From: Nocardioides sp. TRM66260-LWL
Lineage (GTDB): Bacteria; Actinomycetota; Actinomycetes; Propionibacteriales; Nocardioidaceae
Direction: 5' to 3'
DNA: 64,000 nt
Assembly: GCF_020075545.1 (NCBI RefSeq)
Contig: NZ_JAIQZK010000005.1
Location: forward strand, 62,001-126,000
Positions 35,930 to 44,585 of this stretch are shown here, in pieces; position 1 is the first letter of the stretch; the number at the start of each line of letters is the position of its first letter. The notes beneath the pieces were generated by a model, which was given only the letters and a program-made list of their open reading frames with translations, was not told where the DNA came from and did not search any database. Position numbers and translations under genes: made by a program.

Positions 35930-37747
35930 ATGACCGCCACCCCGGCACTCACCGACGCCCCCACGACCCACCAGGGCATCCTCGAGTTCGTCCGCTCCGC
36001 GGCCGAGCTCATGAAGCCCGACAGCATCCACTGGTGCACCGGCTCCGACGAGGAGTGGACCCAGCTCACCGACGCCCTCGTCGCCACCGGCACCTTCACG
36101 CGTCTGAACCCGGCCATCAAGCCGAACTCCTTCTACGCCGCGTCCGACCCGATCGACGTCGCCCGCGTCGAGGACCGCACCTACATCTGCAGCGTCGCCG
36201 AGCGCGACGCCGGCCCCACCAACAACTGGATGGAGCCGGAGAAGATGAAGGGGATCATGCGTGACCTCTACGACGGCTGCATGCGCGGACGCACCATGTA
36301 CGTCATCCCGTTCGTGATGGGCCACCTCGAGGCCGAGAAGCCGATGTTCGGCATCGAGGTCACCGACTCCGCCTACGTCACCGCCTCGATGCGCGTCATG
36401 GCCCGCATGGGCACCCACGTGCTCGAGCGGATGACCGAGCTCGACGCCCCGTTCGTGCAGGCGCTGCACTCGGTGGGCCACCCGCTCGAGGACGGCCAGG
36501 CCGACGTCGCGTGGCCGTGCAACGACACCAAGTACATCGTCCAGTTCCCCGAGGAGCGGGCGATCTGGTCCTACGGCTCGGGCTACGGCGGCAACGCCCT
36601 GCTCGGCAAGAAGTGCTACGCGCTGCGCATCGCCTCGGCCATGGCACGCGACGAGGGCTGGCTGGCCGAGCACATGCTCATCCTCAAGCTCACGAGCCCG
36701 CAGAACGTCGTCAAGTACATCGCCGCGGCCTTCCCGTCCGCGTGCGGCAAGACGAACCTCGCGATGCTCCAGCCGACCATCCCCGGCTGGAAGGTCGAGA
36801 CCCTCGGCGACGACATCGCCTGGATGCGCATCGGCGAGGACGGCCGCCTGTGGGCCGTCAACCCCGAGTACGGCCTGTTCGGCGTCGCGCCCGGCACCAA
36901 CGAGCACACCAACCCGAACGCCATGCGCACCATCAACAAGGGCAACTCGGTGTTCACCAACGTGGCGCTCACGCCCGAGGGCGACATCTGGTGGGAGGGC
37001 CTGGAGAACACCCCGGCCGAGGCGACGTCCTGGAAGGGCGAGCCCTGGACGCCGGACTCCGAGGAGCTCTCCAGCCACCCGAACAGCCGCTACTGCACCC
37101 CGATCAAGCAGTGCGACATCCTCGCCCCCGAGTACGACGACCCGCGTGGCGTGCCGATCGACGCGATCCTCTTCGGCGGTCGCCGCAAGACCACCATCCC
37201 GCTGGTCTTCGAGGCCCGCGACTGGACCCACGGCACCTTCCTCGGCGCGACCCTGTCGTCGGAGACCACCGCGGCCGCCGTCGGCGCCGTCGGCGTGGTG
37301 CGCCGCGACCCGATGGCCATGCTGCCGTTCATCGGCTACAACGCCGGCGACTACTTCGGCCACTGGATCAACGTCGGCAAGGACAACGACGCCGCGAAGC
37401 TGCCGCGCATCTTCTACGTCAACTGGTTCCGTCGTGACGAGGACGGCGGCTTCCTGTGGCCGGGCTTCGGTGAGAACAGCCGCGTCCTGAAGTGGGTCGT
37501 CGAGCGCATCGACGGCCAGGCCGCCGCGGTCGAGACCCCCATCGGCCACGTGCCGGCGCCGGGCTCGCTCGACGTCGACGGCCTCGACATGACGCCCGAG
37601 GCGCTCGAGACGGCCCTCGCGGTCGACCCCGAGGAGTGGAAGGCCGAGATCCCGCAGATCCAGGAGTGGTTCGAGCAGTTCGGCGACGACCTGCCGGGCG
37701 TGCTCTGGACCGAGCTCGACGGCCTCAAGGCGCGCCTGGGCCTCTGA
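35930..37747 (+). CDS. pckG: Phosphoenolpyruvate carboxykinase (GTP)
   Basis: Gluconeogenic enzyme converting oxaloacetate and GTP to PEP, GDP and CO2. The 605-aa length is typical. Landmarks: [13 protein letters not shown], the GTP-type kinase-1a loop [13 protein letters not shown] at 268-280, [12 protein letters not shown] and the [14 protein letters not shown] substrate loop. ATG 35930 starts [12 protein letters not shown]. It is monocistronic by spacing and lies just outside the island. Confidence 0.97.
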   Translation: MTATPALTDAPTTHQGILEFVRSAAELMKPDSIHWCTGSDEEWTQLTDALVATGTFTRLNPAIKPNSFYAASDPIDVARVEDRTYICSVAERDAGPTNNWMEPEKMKGIMRDLYDGCMRGRTMYVIPFVMGHLEAEKPMFGIEVTDSAYVTASMRVMARMGTHVLERMTELDAPFVQALHSVGHPLEDGQADVAWPCNDTKYIVQFPEERAIWSYGSGYGGNALLGKKCYALRIASAMARDEGWLAEHMLILKLTSPQNVVKYIAAAFPSACGKTNLAMLQPTIPGWKVETLGDDIAWMRIGEDGRLWAVNPEYGLFGVAPGTNEHTNPNAMRTINKGNSVFTNVALTPEGDIWWEGLENTPAEATSWKGEPWTPDSEELSSHPNSRYCTPIKQCDILAPEYDDPRGVPIDAILFGGRRKTTIPLVFEARDWTHGTFLGATLSSETTAAAVGAVGVVRRDPMAMLPFIGYNAGDYFGHWINVGKDNDAAKLPRIFYVNWFRRDEDGGFLWPGFGENSRVLKWVVERIDGQAAAVETPIGHVPAPGSLDVDGLDMTPEALETALAVDPEEWKAEIPQIQEWFEQFGDDLPGVLWTELDGLKARLGL

Positions 37748-37889
37748 GCCCCTGCACGTCCCCGCACCACCGCGACGGGGTCCCGGCCGACCGGCCGGGG
37801 CCCCGTCGGCCCGTTCCGGGGCGCGCGCGACCGCGCATCGGAGAGGATGGCCCGGGCCACCGGACGATCCCCAGCGAGGAGGCACACCC

Positions 37890-38888
37890 GTGTACGGACC
37901 CGAGCAGCGGCGGCTGCTGGAGACCGAGTCCACCGCGCTGTACGAGGCGCTGGTGCGCGAGGGGGCGATCCCGCTCGACGACCCGCGCGTCGCCGTCGAC
38001 GGCCCCGGCGGGGAGGCCTTCGCCCTGCTGGTCGAGCTCGGCCTCGCGCAGCGCGACGCCGAGGGCGTCCGCTGGGTGCCGGCCGACCCGGCGGGCCTGC
38101 AGACGCGCGTCGTCACGCCGCTGAGCAGCGAGGGGACGCGGCTGCTCGAGGAGTCGACCCAGTGGTCGCAGACGCTCGCCTCTCTCGGCCAGACCTACCG
38201 TCGCGCTCCCGCCCAGCCGGGCGGCGACTCCGTCACCTACCTGCGCGACACCGCGATCAACGCGCACCTCTCCGGGCTCGTGGCCGACGTCGAGGACGAG
38301 ATCCTCACCGCCCAGCCCCAGACCGGGCGCGACGCCGTCGCGCTGGCCGCGGCCGCCGTGCGCGACACCGCGGCGATCGACCGCGGCGTCCGCTTCCGCA
38401 CGCTCTACCAGCACGCGGCGCGCAGGCACACGCCCACGGTGAAGTACGTCGACGTGGTGACCGCCCGCGGGGCGCAGGTGCGCACCCTCGACGAGTTCTT
38501 CAACCGGCTGATCGTGCTCGACCGGCGGATCGCGATCATCCCCGGCAGCGACGACCTCAGCACCGCCGTCGTCGTGCGCGAGCCGGCCGTCGTCGCCTAC
38601 CTCGTCGACGTCTTCGAGCGCGCCTGGGAGCGCGGACGCCCCTTCGGCCAGAAGGACGGCGAGACCATGCGCGACATCGCCGCCGAGCAGCGGGCGATGA
38701 CGATCCGCATGCTCGTCGAGGGCCATGCCGACCCGACGAGCGCCAAGCGGCTCGGGGTCAGCCCGCGCACGTACGCGGGCTACATCGCCGACCTCAAGGC
38801 GGAGTACGACGCCGAGACCCGCTTCCAGCTCGGCTACGAGATGGGCCGGCTCGGCGTCACCGGCGACGAGACCTCCGCAGACGACTGA
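37890..38888 (+). CDS. TrmB/LuxR-like helix-turn-helix regulator
   Basis: A 332-aa regulator. The start (LLETESTALYEALVREGAIP) resembles a TrmB-like first helix-turn-helix, the middle (about 100-260) is a phospholipase D-like/ligand fold as in related proteins (RFRTLYQHAARRH, VVVREPAVVAYLVDVFERAW), and the C-terminus is LuxR-like (AKRLGVSPRTYAGYIADL, then ETRFQLGYEMGRLG). In actinobacteria such regulators are often found beside tiny secreted peptides. Here a 44-aa one is encoded convergently 66 bp away, so a peptide-sensing pair is plausible. Confidence 0.75.
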   Translation: MYGPEQRRLLETESTALYEALVREGAIPLDDPRVAVDGPGGEAFALLVELGLAQRDAEGVRWVPADPAGLQTRVVTPLSSEGTRLLEESTQWSQTLASLGQTYRRAPAQPGGDSVTYLRDTAINAHLSGLVADVEDEILTAQPQTGRDAVALAAAAVRDTAAIDRGVRFRTLYQHAARRHTPTVKYVDVVTARGAQVRTLDEFFNRLIVLDRRIAIIPGSDDLSTAVVVREPAVVAYLVDVFERAWERGRPFGQKDGETMRDIAAEQRAMTIRMLVEGHADPTSAKRLGVSPRTYAGYIADLKAEYDAETRFQLGYEMGRLGVTGDETSADD

Positions 38889-38918
38889 GCGGGTGCGAGC
38901 CGTGGCTCGCACCCGCTC
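38887..38918. terminator. Terminator hairpin between regulator and micro-peptide
   Basis: A perfect 15-bp stem (38887-38901 with 38904-38918) with almost no loop, beginning at the regulator stop codon. Usable from both convergent genes. Confidence 0.8.
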
Positions 38919-38953
38919 AGGGGGGGTGTTCCGGGGTCGTGGACCTCAGCACG

Positions 38954-39088
38954 TCACTTGGGGATGGCGCGGCAGGAGTAGCAGCCCCAGCTGGTGTCGG
39001 CGTGGGCGGCGGGGCCGGTGGCGGCCAGGGTGCCGAGGGAGAGGGCCGTGGCGGCGAGCGTCAGGGCGATGCGACGGATGTTCTTCAT
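38954..39088 (-). CDS. Secreted 44-aa CxxC micro-peptide
   Basis: A short gene with clean coding features: GAGGT six nt before ATG 39088, and MKNIRRIALTLAATALSL, a textbook signal peptide with a cleavage motif AHA near residue 30. The predicted mature product is 14 residues, DTSWGCYSCRAIPK, with a Trp-Gly-Cys-x-x-Cys core suited to a disulphide or thioether ring. No modification enzyme is adjacent. The convergent neighbour is a TrmB/LuxR-like regulator. It may be a peptide pheromone or signal; this role is inferred. Confidence 0.75.
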   Translation of the reverse strand: MKNIRRIALTLAATALSLGTLAATGPAAHADTSWGCYSCRAIPK

Positions 39089-39366
39089 GGGTGACCTCAC
39101 GCTCAGATGCGAGGACCGGCCGCTGCCGATCCCGAAGGAGTTGCCAGGTTGCCCGATGCCCGTCCCGGCGGGTTCCGAAACCGACCCTCAGGAACATGCA
39201 GTGCGAGAACCTGCACTTCGCCGCTGCCAGCGGGGCTCCGGTCCCGGCGCCGCGGGGATTGGACCAGAACCGTCCGGGGCACGGTGGCGCCGAGCCCGGA
39301 GTCCCGGCGCACGCCACCGAGGGGACAGCCTGTGACCGATCTGCGCGTCGACGCGCGACCTGCACC

Positions 39367-40104
39367 GTGAGCGGCTCCGCGCCGGACGCCGTCCTGTCCG
39401 GCCTGGTGTCGCCCGAGGCCCGGGAGTGGGTGCGGATCAGCGAGACGGCCCGGGCCGGCGACCCGTCCGACCTCGGTCTGCACCTGATGCGTCGCCGCGA
39501 GGCGCTGCGCGTCCTCGACCCCGAGCTCACCTCGGCCCGTCGCCTCGGCCCAGGCGCCGCGGCGTGGGGCCTGGGGGTGGCCGCAGGCGCCGGACTGACC
39601 GCGGGCGCCTGGTCGGGGGGCGCGCCGCCGGTGCGGCTCGGCGGCCTGGTCCTGGGCGTCCTCCTGGCCGGCGCCGCGGTGGTGCTCGGACTGCGGGTGC
39701 GGGCCGCGGGACGTCGGGTCGTCGAGGCGTTCTGCTGGTGGAGCGCGCTGCCCCGCCTCGTGGCGCACGCGGAGGGCCGGGTCACCGACTGGGGCGAGAG
39801 CGACGCGCGGGCCGCGGTCGAGGCCCGCGCCTGGTACCTGCACCCGCGCCGCTACCTGGCCGCCGGCCTGGCGGCGGCAGGCGGGCTCGCCCCGCTGGTC
39901 CTGCTCCGTCTGACCACCGACCCCGAGGGCCGCTGGGCCGACGCCTGGCCGGCCGACCAGGACGCAGCGCTGCTCGTCGCGTTCGTCGGTCTGGCGGTGC
40001 CGAGCTGGTACGCGGCCGCCGCCCTCTTCCGGAGCACCTCGCGCGCCGGCTCGGCGCAGGCGCAGAGGGATCCAGTGACCCGCCGCCTGCTCGGACGCGA
40101 CTGA
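39367..40104 (+). CDS. Membrane protein of unknown function
   Basis: About 245 aa with four hydrophobic segments in two pairs (AAWGLGVAAGAGLTAGAW, LVLGVLLAGAAVVLGLR, LAAGLAAAGGLAPLVLL, ALLVAFVGLAVPSWYAAAAL). The soluble N-terminal about 60 residues begin SGSAPDAVLSGLVSPEAREW. GTG 39367 is my best start; no strong ribosome site is visible. It ends before the terminator of tRNA-Ser(GCT). Confidence 0.6.
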   Translation: MSGSAPDAVLSGLVSPEAREWVRISETARAGDPSDLGLHLMRRREALRVLDPELTSARRLGPGAAAWGLGVAAGAGLTAGAWSGGAPPVRLGGLVLGVLLAGAAVVLGLRVRAAGRRVVEAFCWWSALPRLVAHAEGRVTDWGESDARAAVEARAWYLHPRRYLAAGLAAAGGLAPLVLLRLTTDPEGRWADAWPADQDAALLVAFVGLAVPSWYAAAALFRSTSRAGSAQAQRDPVTRRLLGRD

Positions 40105-40136
40105 GGCGCACCCGTTCGACGAGCCCGGAGACAGAC

Positions 40137-40165
40137 GATCCCGCCCGGTGGACCCGGGCGGGATC
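40137..40165. terminator. Terminator hairpin for tRNA-Ser(GCT)
   Basis: GATCCCGCCC (40137-40146) pairs with GGGCGGGATC (40156-40165) across a 9-nt loop, 8 bp beyond the tRNA 3' end and 33 bp after the convergent membrane gene. Likely bidirectional. Confidence 0.75.
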
Positions 40166-40173
40166 GGTGTCTG

Positions 40174-40264
40174 CGGAGGCGGGGGGATTTGAACCCCCGA
40201 TGGGGTTGTAGCCCCAAACCCGATTAGCAGTCGGGCGCCATAGACCGGACTAGGCGACGCCTCC
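40174..40264 (-). tRNA. tRNA-Ser(GCT)
   Basis: Class II tRNA on the minus strand with acceptor GGAGGCG/CGCCTCC, anticodon loop ACTGCTAAT giving GCT, a long variable arm and a TTCAAAT T loop. CCA is not encoded. Confidence 0.95.
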
Positions 40265-40344
40265 CTACAGCGGCGTCAGGCTACAGGTCGGATCCGGGGC
40301 GTGCCCAATCGTCTGCCAGCTGGATCGGACGGGTGCCGCCCGCG

Positions 40345-40815
40345 TCAGACGGCGTCGCGTCGGGCGTCCCGCAGCCGCTGCTGCAGCTCGCGGACGAACT
40401 CCTCGCGGTCGAGCGCGAGCGCCTGCACGGGGATGGACGTGGTGCGGCCGCCGACGAGGTGCAGCACCACGACCGGGATGCCGTGCGGGCTGTCGGTGCT
40501 CGCCTCGACGACGTCGGCCCACCGGGCGCTCATCACGCCCGCTCCGCGCACGAGCCGAACGCGGTAGCCCTCGGCGTCGACGTGGAAGGGCGTCGCGCGG
40601 GCGCGCAGCCACCAGCCGAACCACAGCACCGCGGCCAGGGCGAGCACCAGCACCAGCACCATGACGTCGGGGTTCACCGGCGCCACCGACACCACCGCCG
40701 TGCCGACGAAGGCGACCACGGCCAGCGCCACCAGCGCCAGGCCGAAGAGCCGGGCCGCGAAGAGGGGCGCGAGACGGTAGTCGTGGGGCACGGGGAGGGG
40801 GTCGCGTCGGGCCAT
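40345..40815 (-). CDS. Two-helix membrane protein with PH-like domain
   Basis: A 156-aa protein. Two transmembrane helices (about 20-42 and 50-70) are followed by a small beta-rich domain (FHVDAEGYRVRLVRGAGVMS, then WADVVEAST and PVVVLHLVGG), as in the bacterial PH-like membrane proteins of actinobacteria. ATG 40815 begins MARRDPLPVPHDYRLAPLF, a conserved start in that family from memory. Confidence 0.65.
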   Translation of the reverse strand: MARRDPLPVPHDYRLAPLFAARLFGLALVALAVVAFVGTAVVSVAPVNPDVMVLVLVLALAAVLWFGWWLRARATPFHVDAEGYRVRLVRGAGVMSARWADVVEASTDSPHGIPVVVLHLVGGRTTSIPVQALALDREEFVRELQQRLRDARRDAV

Positions 40816-40894
40816 GCCCCGATTCTCCCAGGCCCCCGGAGACGCGTTCACCCGCCGGTCGCCTCCCGCTCACGGGCCGGTCCCGGCCGGCGCC

Positions 40895-40900
40895 TAGCGT
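40895..40900 (+). promoter_or_regulatory. -10 box (TAGCGT) of a leaderless gene
   Basis: TANNNT motif ending 6 nt before GTG 40907, so transcription would start at or next to the start codon. Confidence 0.6.
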
Positions 40901-40906
40901 GCGCGC

Positions 40907-41728
40907 GTGCTCCCCGGATCCCGACGTCGTCCCACTCGTCCGCTGCTCGCCTCCCTCGTCGCGGGGGTGACGGTCGTCAGTGCCGGCCTCGCCGGCGTCG
41001 GCCTCGTGGAGTCCCCCGCGCAGTCCGCGACCGCCGGCCTGTCGGTCGTCCGCGTCTCCTCCGACCTCTTCCAGGGCGGCACCCCGACGACCGTGTGGGG
41101 CAACGCGGGGCTGAGCGTCGAGATCGCCGACTCCTCCCCGGTCGCCGGCCACCGCTACGTCATCACCGCGCTGCCGACGAACGGCGCCGACAAGGTGCAG
41201 CAGGTGTGGACCGCGCCGGACGGCTGGGAGGGGCGCGTCATCCTGCCGGTCGGCAACCAGAGCAGCATCCGCTCGGGCCTCACCTACGACGTCACCGTCG
41301 AGGAGTACGACGGCCAGCGGCGTCTCGGCCGCTCGGCGGCCCGTCGGTTCGCGCTGCGCACGGTCGCCCACCCATCGCGGCTGGAGCTCTCGCCCGCCTC
41401 GTCGATCCGCGGCGGCCGGACCCTGACCCTGCGCTGGACGGGCCGGTTCGCCGCCGGCACCCGCGTCACCCAGGTCGTGTGGTCGCGCCCGACCACGGGC
41501 GCCGCCACCGCGGACGACGTGCTCGTGTGCCGCAACTCCTTCTGCCCCGGCGCGCCCGGCGACGGGTACGTCGCCACCTCCGGCCAAACCCTCGTGACGA
41601 AGGTGTTCGTGCCGAGCCGGCTCGTCGGCCGCCGGCTCGAGGTGACGGTGTGGGGCACCCGGATCGTCGACGGACGTCCCGTCACCCGCGCCTGGGGAGT
41701 CACCCGGACGCTGCGCGTCGTGCGCTGA
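40907..41728 (+). CDS. Secreted protein, paralogue of the 41838 gene
   Basis: A 273-aa exported protein with an N-terminal signal peptide (LLASLVAGVTVVSAGLAGV). Two beta-rich domains follow. The C-terminal one (RTLTLRWTGRFAAGTRVTQ, DDVLVCRNSFCPG, then VFVPSRLVGRRLEVTVWG) aligns with the C-terminal domain of the next gene, so the two arose by duplication. Fibronectin/Ig-like folds are likely; no enzyme motif. It appears leaderless. Confidence 0.75.
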   Translation: MLPGSRRRPTRPLLASLVAGVTVVSAGLAGVGLVESPAQSATAGLSVVRVSSDLFQGGTPTTVWGNAGLSVEIADSSPVAGHRYVITALPTNGADKVQQVWTAPDGWEGRVILPVGNQSSIRSGLTYDVTVEEYDGQRRLGRSAARRFALRTVAHPSRLELSPASSIRGGRTLTLRWTGRFAAGTRVTQVVWSRPTTGAATADDVLVCRNSFCPGAPGDGYVATSGQTLVTKVFVPSRLVGRRLEVTVWGTRIVDGRPVTRAWGVTRTLRVVR

Positions 41729-41824
41729 GCGTCCACCGGCGACCGCCGGCCACCACCGGCGTCCGGGAACGTCCGGGAATCCCCGACGCGCCCTCGACGA
41801 CCCGCAGCCGAGCCGGCGGCGGCC

Positions 41825-41830
41825 TAGCCT
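41825..41830 (+). promoter_or_regulatory. -10 box (TAGCCT) of a leaderless gene
   Basis: TANNNT motif ending 7 nt before GTG 41838. Confidence 0.6.
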
Positions 41831-41837
41831 CCCGGAC

Positions 41838-42617
41838 GTGTCCCTCCCTCTGCGACTCCGCCCCGTCCCTGCCCTCCTCGCCCTCGGCCTCGTCGCCACG
41901 GTCCCGGTGGTCGGTCCGTCGAGCGCCAACGCCGACGTCTCCTCCGCGCCCAGGATCACCGCCACCGGCATCAGCACCGAGAGCGGCGGCCTGACCCCCT
42001 ACTACAACGTCGCGTGCAGCCGCTTCGTCCGCTTCACCGACGACAGCCCGAGCGACGCCTCGGCCTACTCGCTGCTGGTGGACGGCGAGGTGGTGGACGA
42101 CGCGGCCTCCGCGCAGCCCGAGGGCGGGCTCTCCTTCAGCGGTGCGTGCGGCCGGGCGGGCACCCACACCGTCGTCGTCCGCGAGACCGGCACCGACGGC
42201 ACCGTCACCGACAGCCCGGAGTCGACCCTCCGCTTCCGCGACCTGCGCGGGCCGAAGCGCGCCTCGCTGAACGCCGAGCGGATCAAGGGCGTCTACTCCC
42301 TGCGGGCCGGCTCGGTCGCGAGGATCGGCTTCTCCAGCCCGGGCTTCGAGAAGGGGACGACGATCGTCACCCAGGTGTGGAGCTCGCGGCGCCGCACCTT
42401 CACGGCCGCGGACTTCGAGGCCAACCGCTCGGGCTCGGCGGCCGTCGTCGAGCGCCGCGGCTCGAAGGCCGTCGTCCGGTTCACCGTGCCCAAGCGCATG
42501 GTCGGTCGCTGGCTGTGGATCTCCTACGCCGAGCTGACCGGCGACTTCGGCAGCAAGGGCGTGACCGACTGGTCGCTGTCGTTCGTCCCCATCAAGGTCG
42601 CGCCCGCGAAGGGCTGA
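41838..42617 (+). CDS. Secreted protein, paralogue of the 40907 gene
   Basis: A 259-aa exported protein. The signal peptide ends ANADVSSAP. The C-terminal domain (GFEKGTTIVTQVWSSRR, FTAADFEANRSG, then VRFTVPKRMVGRWLWIS) is paralogous to that of the previous gene; the N-terminal domain contains two cysteines not shared in position. Each gene has its own -10 box, so they are separately transcribed despite the 110-bp gap. Confidence 0.75.
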   Translation: MSLPLRLRPVPALLALGLVATVPVVGPSSANADVSSAPRITATGISTESGGLTPYYNVACSRFVRFTDDSPSDASAYSLLVDGEVVDDAASAQPEGGLSFSGACGRAGTHTVVVRETGTDGTVTDSPESTLRFRDLRGPKRASLNAERIKGVYSLRAGSVARIGFSSPGFEKGTTIVTQVWSSRRRTFTAADFEANRSGSAAVVERRGSKAVVRFTVPKRMVGRWLWISYAELTGDFGSKGVTDWSLSFVPIKVAPAKG

Positions 42618-42619
42618 CC

Positions 42620-42625
42620 TAGACT
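42620..42625 (+). promoter_or_regulatory. -10 box (TAGACT) of tRNA-Ser(TGA)
   Basis: TANNNT hexamer about 35 bp before the mature tRNA 5' end. The intervening GC-rich inverted repeat (42633-42656) would lie in the 5' leader. Confidence 0.45.
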
Positions 42626-42660
42626 CCCCCTGCCCCGCGCGGCTCGGCCGCGCGGGTCAC

Positions 42661-42748
42661 GGAGGGGTGCCGGAGTGGCCGATCGGAACCGCCTTGAAAG
42701 CGGTCGTGGGGAGACCCACCGCGGGTTCGAATCCCGCCCCCTCTGCCA
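42661..42748 (+). tRNA. tRNA-Ser(TGA)
   Basis: Class II tRNA with acceptor GGAGGGG/CCCCTCT (G-U end pair), anticodon loop CTTGAAA giving TGA, a long variable arm, TTCGAAT T loop and encoded CCA. Confidence 0.96.
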
Positions 42749-42765
42749 GACGCCCCAGCATGCGG

Positions 42766-42800
42766 AACGCCCCCGCCCGGCAGAGCCGGACGGGGGCGTT
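42766..42800. terminator. Terminator hairpin between tRNA-Ser(TGA) and cspA
   Basis: 15-bp stem with one mismatch (42766-42780 with 42786-42800), 18 bp after the tRNA and 20 bp beyond the cspA stop; probably bidirectional. Confidence 0.75.
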
Positions 42801-42820
42801 CGTGCGTCAGATCAGCGAGA

Positions 42821-43024
42821 TCAGATCGCCACGACGTTGGAGGCCTGCGGGCCCTTGGCGCCCTGGGTGACCTCGAACTCGACCTTCTGGTTCTCCTCGA
42901 GCGACTTGTAGCCGCTGCCCTGGATGGCGGAGAAGTGGACGAAGACGTCGTCGCCGCCGCCGTCCTGGGCGATGAAGCCGAAGCCCTTCTCAGCGTTGAA
43001 CCACTTGACGGTGCCCTGAGCCAT
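42821..43024 (-). CDS. cspA: Cold-shock protein
   Basis: A 67-aa single cold-shock domain RNA chaperone with RNP1 KGFGFIAQ and RNP2 VFVHFSAIQ. It begins [14 protein letters not shown], as in CspA-type proteins. A relatively long untranslated leader is possible, since no other gene occupies 43025-43283, as is usual for cold-shock genes. Confidence 0.97.
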   Translation of the reverse strand: MAQGTVKWFNAEKGFGFIAQDGGGDDVFVHFSAIQGSGYKSLEENQKVEFEVTQGAKGPQASNVVAI

Positions 43025-43283
43025 GATGCGTGTTTCCTTCGGTGTTGATCCGCCGACACTGTGCCGGTGGTCGGGCTGAAGACATCTCTTTCACTTGATG
43101 CCCAGCAATACCGAAGACCAAGGACGTTCAGATGAGCCGCCGACCATCTTGCGGGCGGCGGAGGGACCCGAGGTCCCCTTCAACTGAGTCGAAGGTAGCA
43201 GCGCCCCGGCCGGCGCGCACCATCCACGACCGGGTGAGTCCGACGGATTCTCCAGGCGGCGCCGAGCGGGCGCGGACACCGGC

Positions 43284-43511
43284 TCAGGACGGATCGAGGA
43301 CGACGAGCACGTCACCCTCCTGGACGACGTCGCCGGGGGCCACGCGGACGTCGCGGACGACGCCCGCCGACTCGGCCAGCACCGGGATCTCCATCTTCAT
43401 CGACTCCAGGAGCACCACGGTGTCGCCCGCCGCCACCGCGGCGCCGGACTCGACGGCGACGGTCATGACGGCTGCCACCATCTCGGCGACGATCTCCTGC
43501 TCACGGGCCAC
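43284..43511 (-). CDS. Biotinylated carrier protein (TB7.3-like)
   Basis: A 75-aa stand-alone biotinyl/lipoyl domain with the biotin-acceptor motif ESMKMEIPV (Lys at the tip). Length and sequence closely match mycobacterial TB7.3 (Rv3221c). It would be the carrier subunit for an acyl-CoA carboxylase encoded elsewhere. ATG 43511 gives MAREQEIVAEM. Confidence 0.92.
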   Translation of the reverse strand: MAREQEIVAEMVAAVMTVAVESGAAVAAGDTVVLLESMKMEIPVLAESAGVVRDVRVAPGDVVQEGDVLVVLDPS

Positions 43512-43596
43512 ATCGGCGACCGTATTCGTTACCCGCAGGTACGCCGAGCCGGTCGGGACGCGGCAGGTGCGGGCCGGCTGCGGGCCGGGTGCGGGC

Positions 43597-44574
43597 TCAG
43601 AGCAGGGCGCTGGTGCGCGGCGGCTCGGGCCGCACCGCGCGGTCCTCCTCGGCGCGCCGCGCCCGACGTCCCCGGGGGCCGGTCAGCGCGAGGTCGACCC
43701 GGATCACCCCGTAGCCGATCGCCAGGCCCACGACGAGGCTGTACAGCGCCTGGAGCGCCGCCGAGAGCAGCGAGGTGGCCGGCTCCACGAGGGAGGAGGC
43801 GACGGGGATCGTCGCCGCGACGCCGAACGCGCACACCCACCAGCCCTGACGCCGTCGGGCCCGCATGTGGCAGCCCCAGGCGAGCGCCGGGATGCCGAGC
43901 ACCGCCGCCACCGGACGCGGGACGGCGCCGAGGGCGTCACGGGAGGAGTCGGTGGCCGAGATCAGCCCGTCGACGACGGGGCCGGGCCCGTAGCGGCGCA
44001 GCAGCTCGGCGTAGGCGACGGTGCCCACGAGCAGCACCCCGCCGCCGAGCACGACCAGCAGTCCGCGTCGTCCGAGCCCGTGGAAGCCGGCACCGAGCCG
44101 GTGCACCAGCGCGAACGCGGCCGCCAGGGCGAGCACGAGCGTGAGGTAGTGGAAGCGCAGGAGGTCGACCTCCGGCCGCCAGCCGACCGTGGCCAGCGCG
44201 CCCAGGGCGGCGGTGACCGTGGCCAGGGCGCACTCGCGCGCCGCCTGGAGGAAGCGACGGGCGGGCACGGTGGTCATCACCGCGAGGACGGCGGCCTCGG
44301 TGCAGGTGAGGACGGCGGCGCCGGCGCGCAGCCACGGCGCGTCGACGGCCAGGGTGAGCGCCGACAGCAGCACGGCGAGCCCGGCGAACGTCAGCGGACG
44401 CCCGCCGGCGCGGGCCGCGAGCACCCAGGCGTACGTGCTGGCCACGACGGCGGCGCCCAGGCCGCCGAGCAGCCGGGGTCCGACCGGGACGACGCCCAGC
44501 AGCAGCAGGACGAGCCCGACGAGGAGCAGCGCGCCGACCGGCACCGGGGAGGGCAGGGCGGAGCGGCGGGACAC
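43597..44574 (-). CDS. Polytopic membrane protein
   Basis: A 325-aa hydrophobic protein with about eight to ten membrane helices and a basic Arg-rich tail (GPRGRRARRAEEDRA). No transporter signature is recognised. GTG 44574 lies 11 bp after the stop of the amidase gene; a TAGCCT box spans 44583-44588, so a leaderless internal promoter is possible. Confidence 0.65.
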   Translation of the reverse strand: MSRRSALPSPVPVGALLLVGLVLLLLGVVPVGPRLLGGLGAAVVASTYAWVLAARAGGRPLTFAGLAVLLSALTLAVDAPWLRAGAAVLTCTEAAVLAVMTTVPARRFLQAARECALATVTAALGALATVGWRPEVDLLRFHYLTLVLALAAAFALVHRLGAGFHGLGRRGLLVVLGGGVLLVGTVAYAELLRRYGPGPVVDGLISATDSSRDALGAVPRPVAAVLGIPALAWGCHMRARRRQGWWVCAFGVAATIPVASSLVEPATSLLSAALQALYSLVVGLAIGYGVIRVDLALTGPRGRRARRAEEDRAVRPEPPRTSALL

Positions 44575-44585
44575 GTCGCGAGAGG

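Noticed and set aside
39107..39370. Plus-strand ORF upstream of the membrane protein gene
   Set aside because: It crosses the promoter side of the micro-peptide gene, has no family features, and ends in another frame within the next gene.
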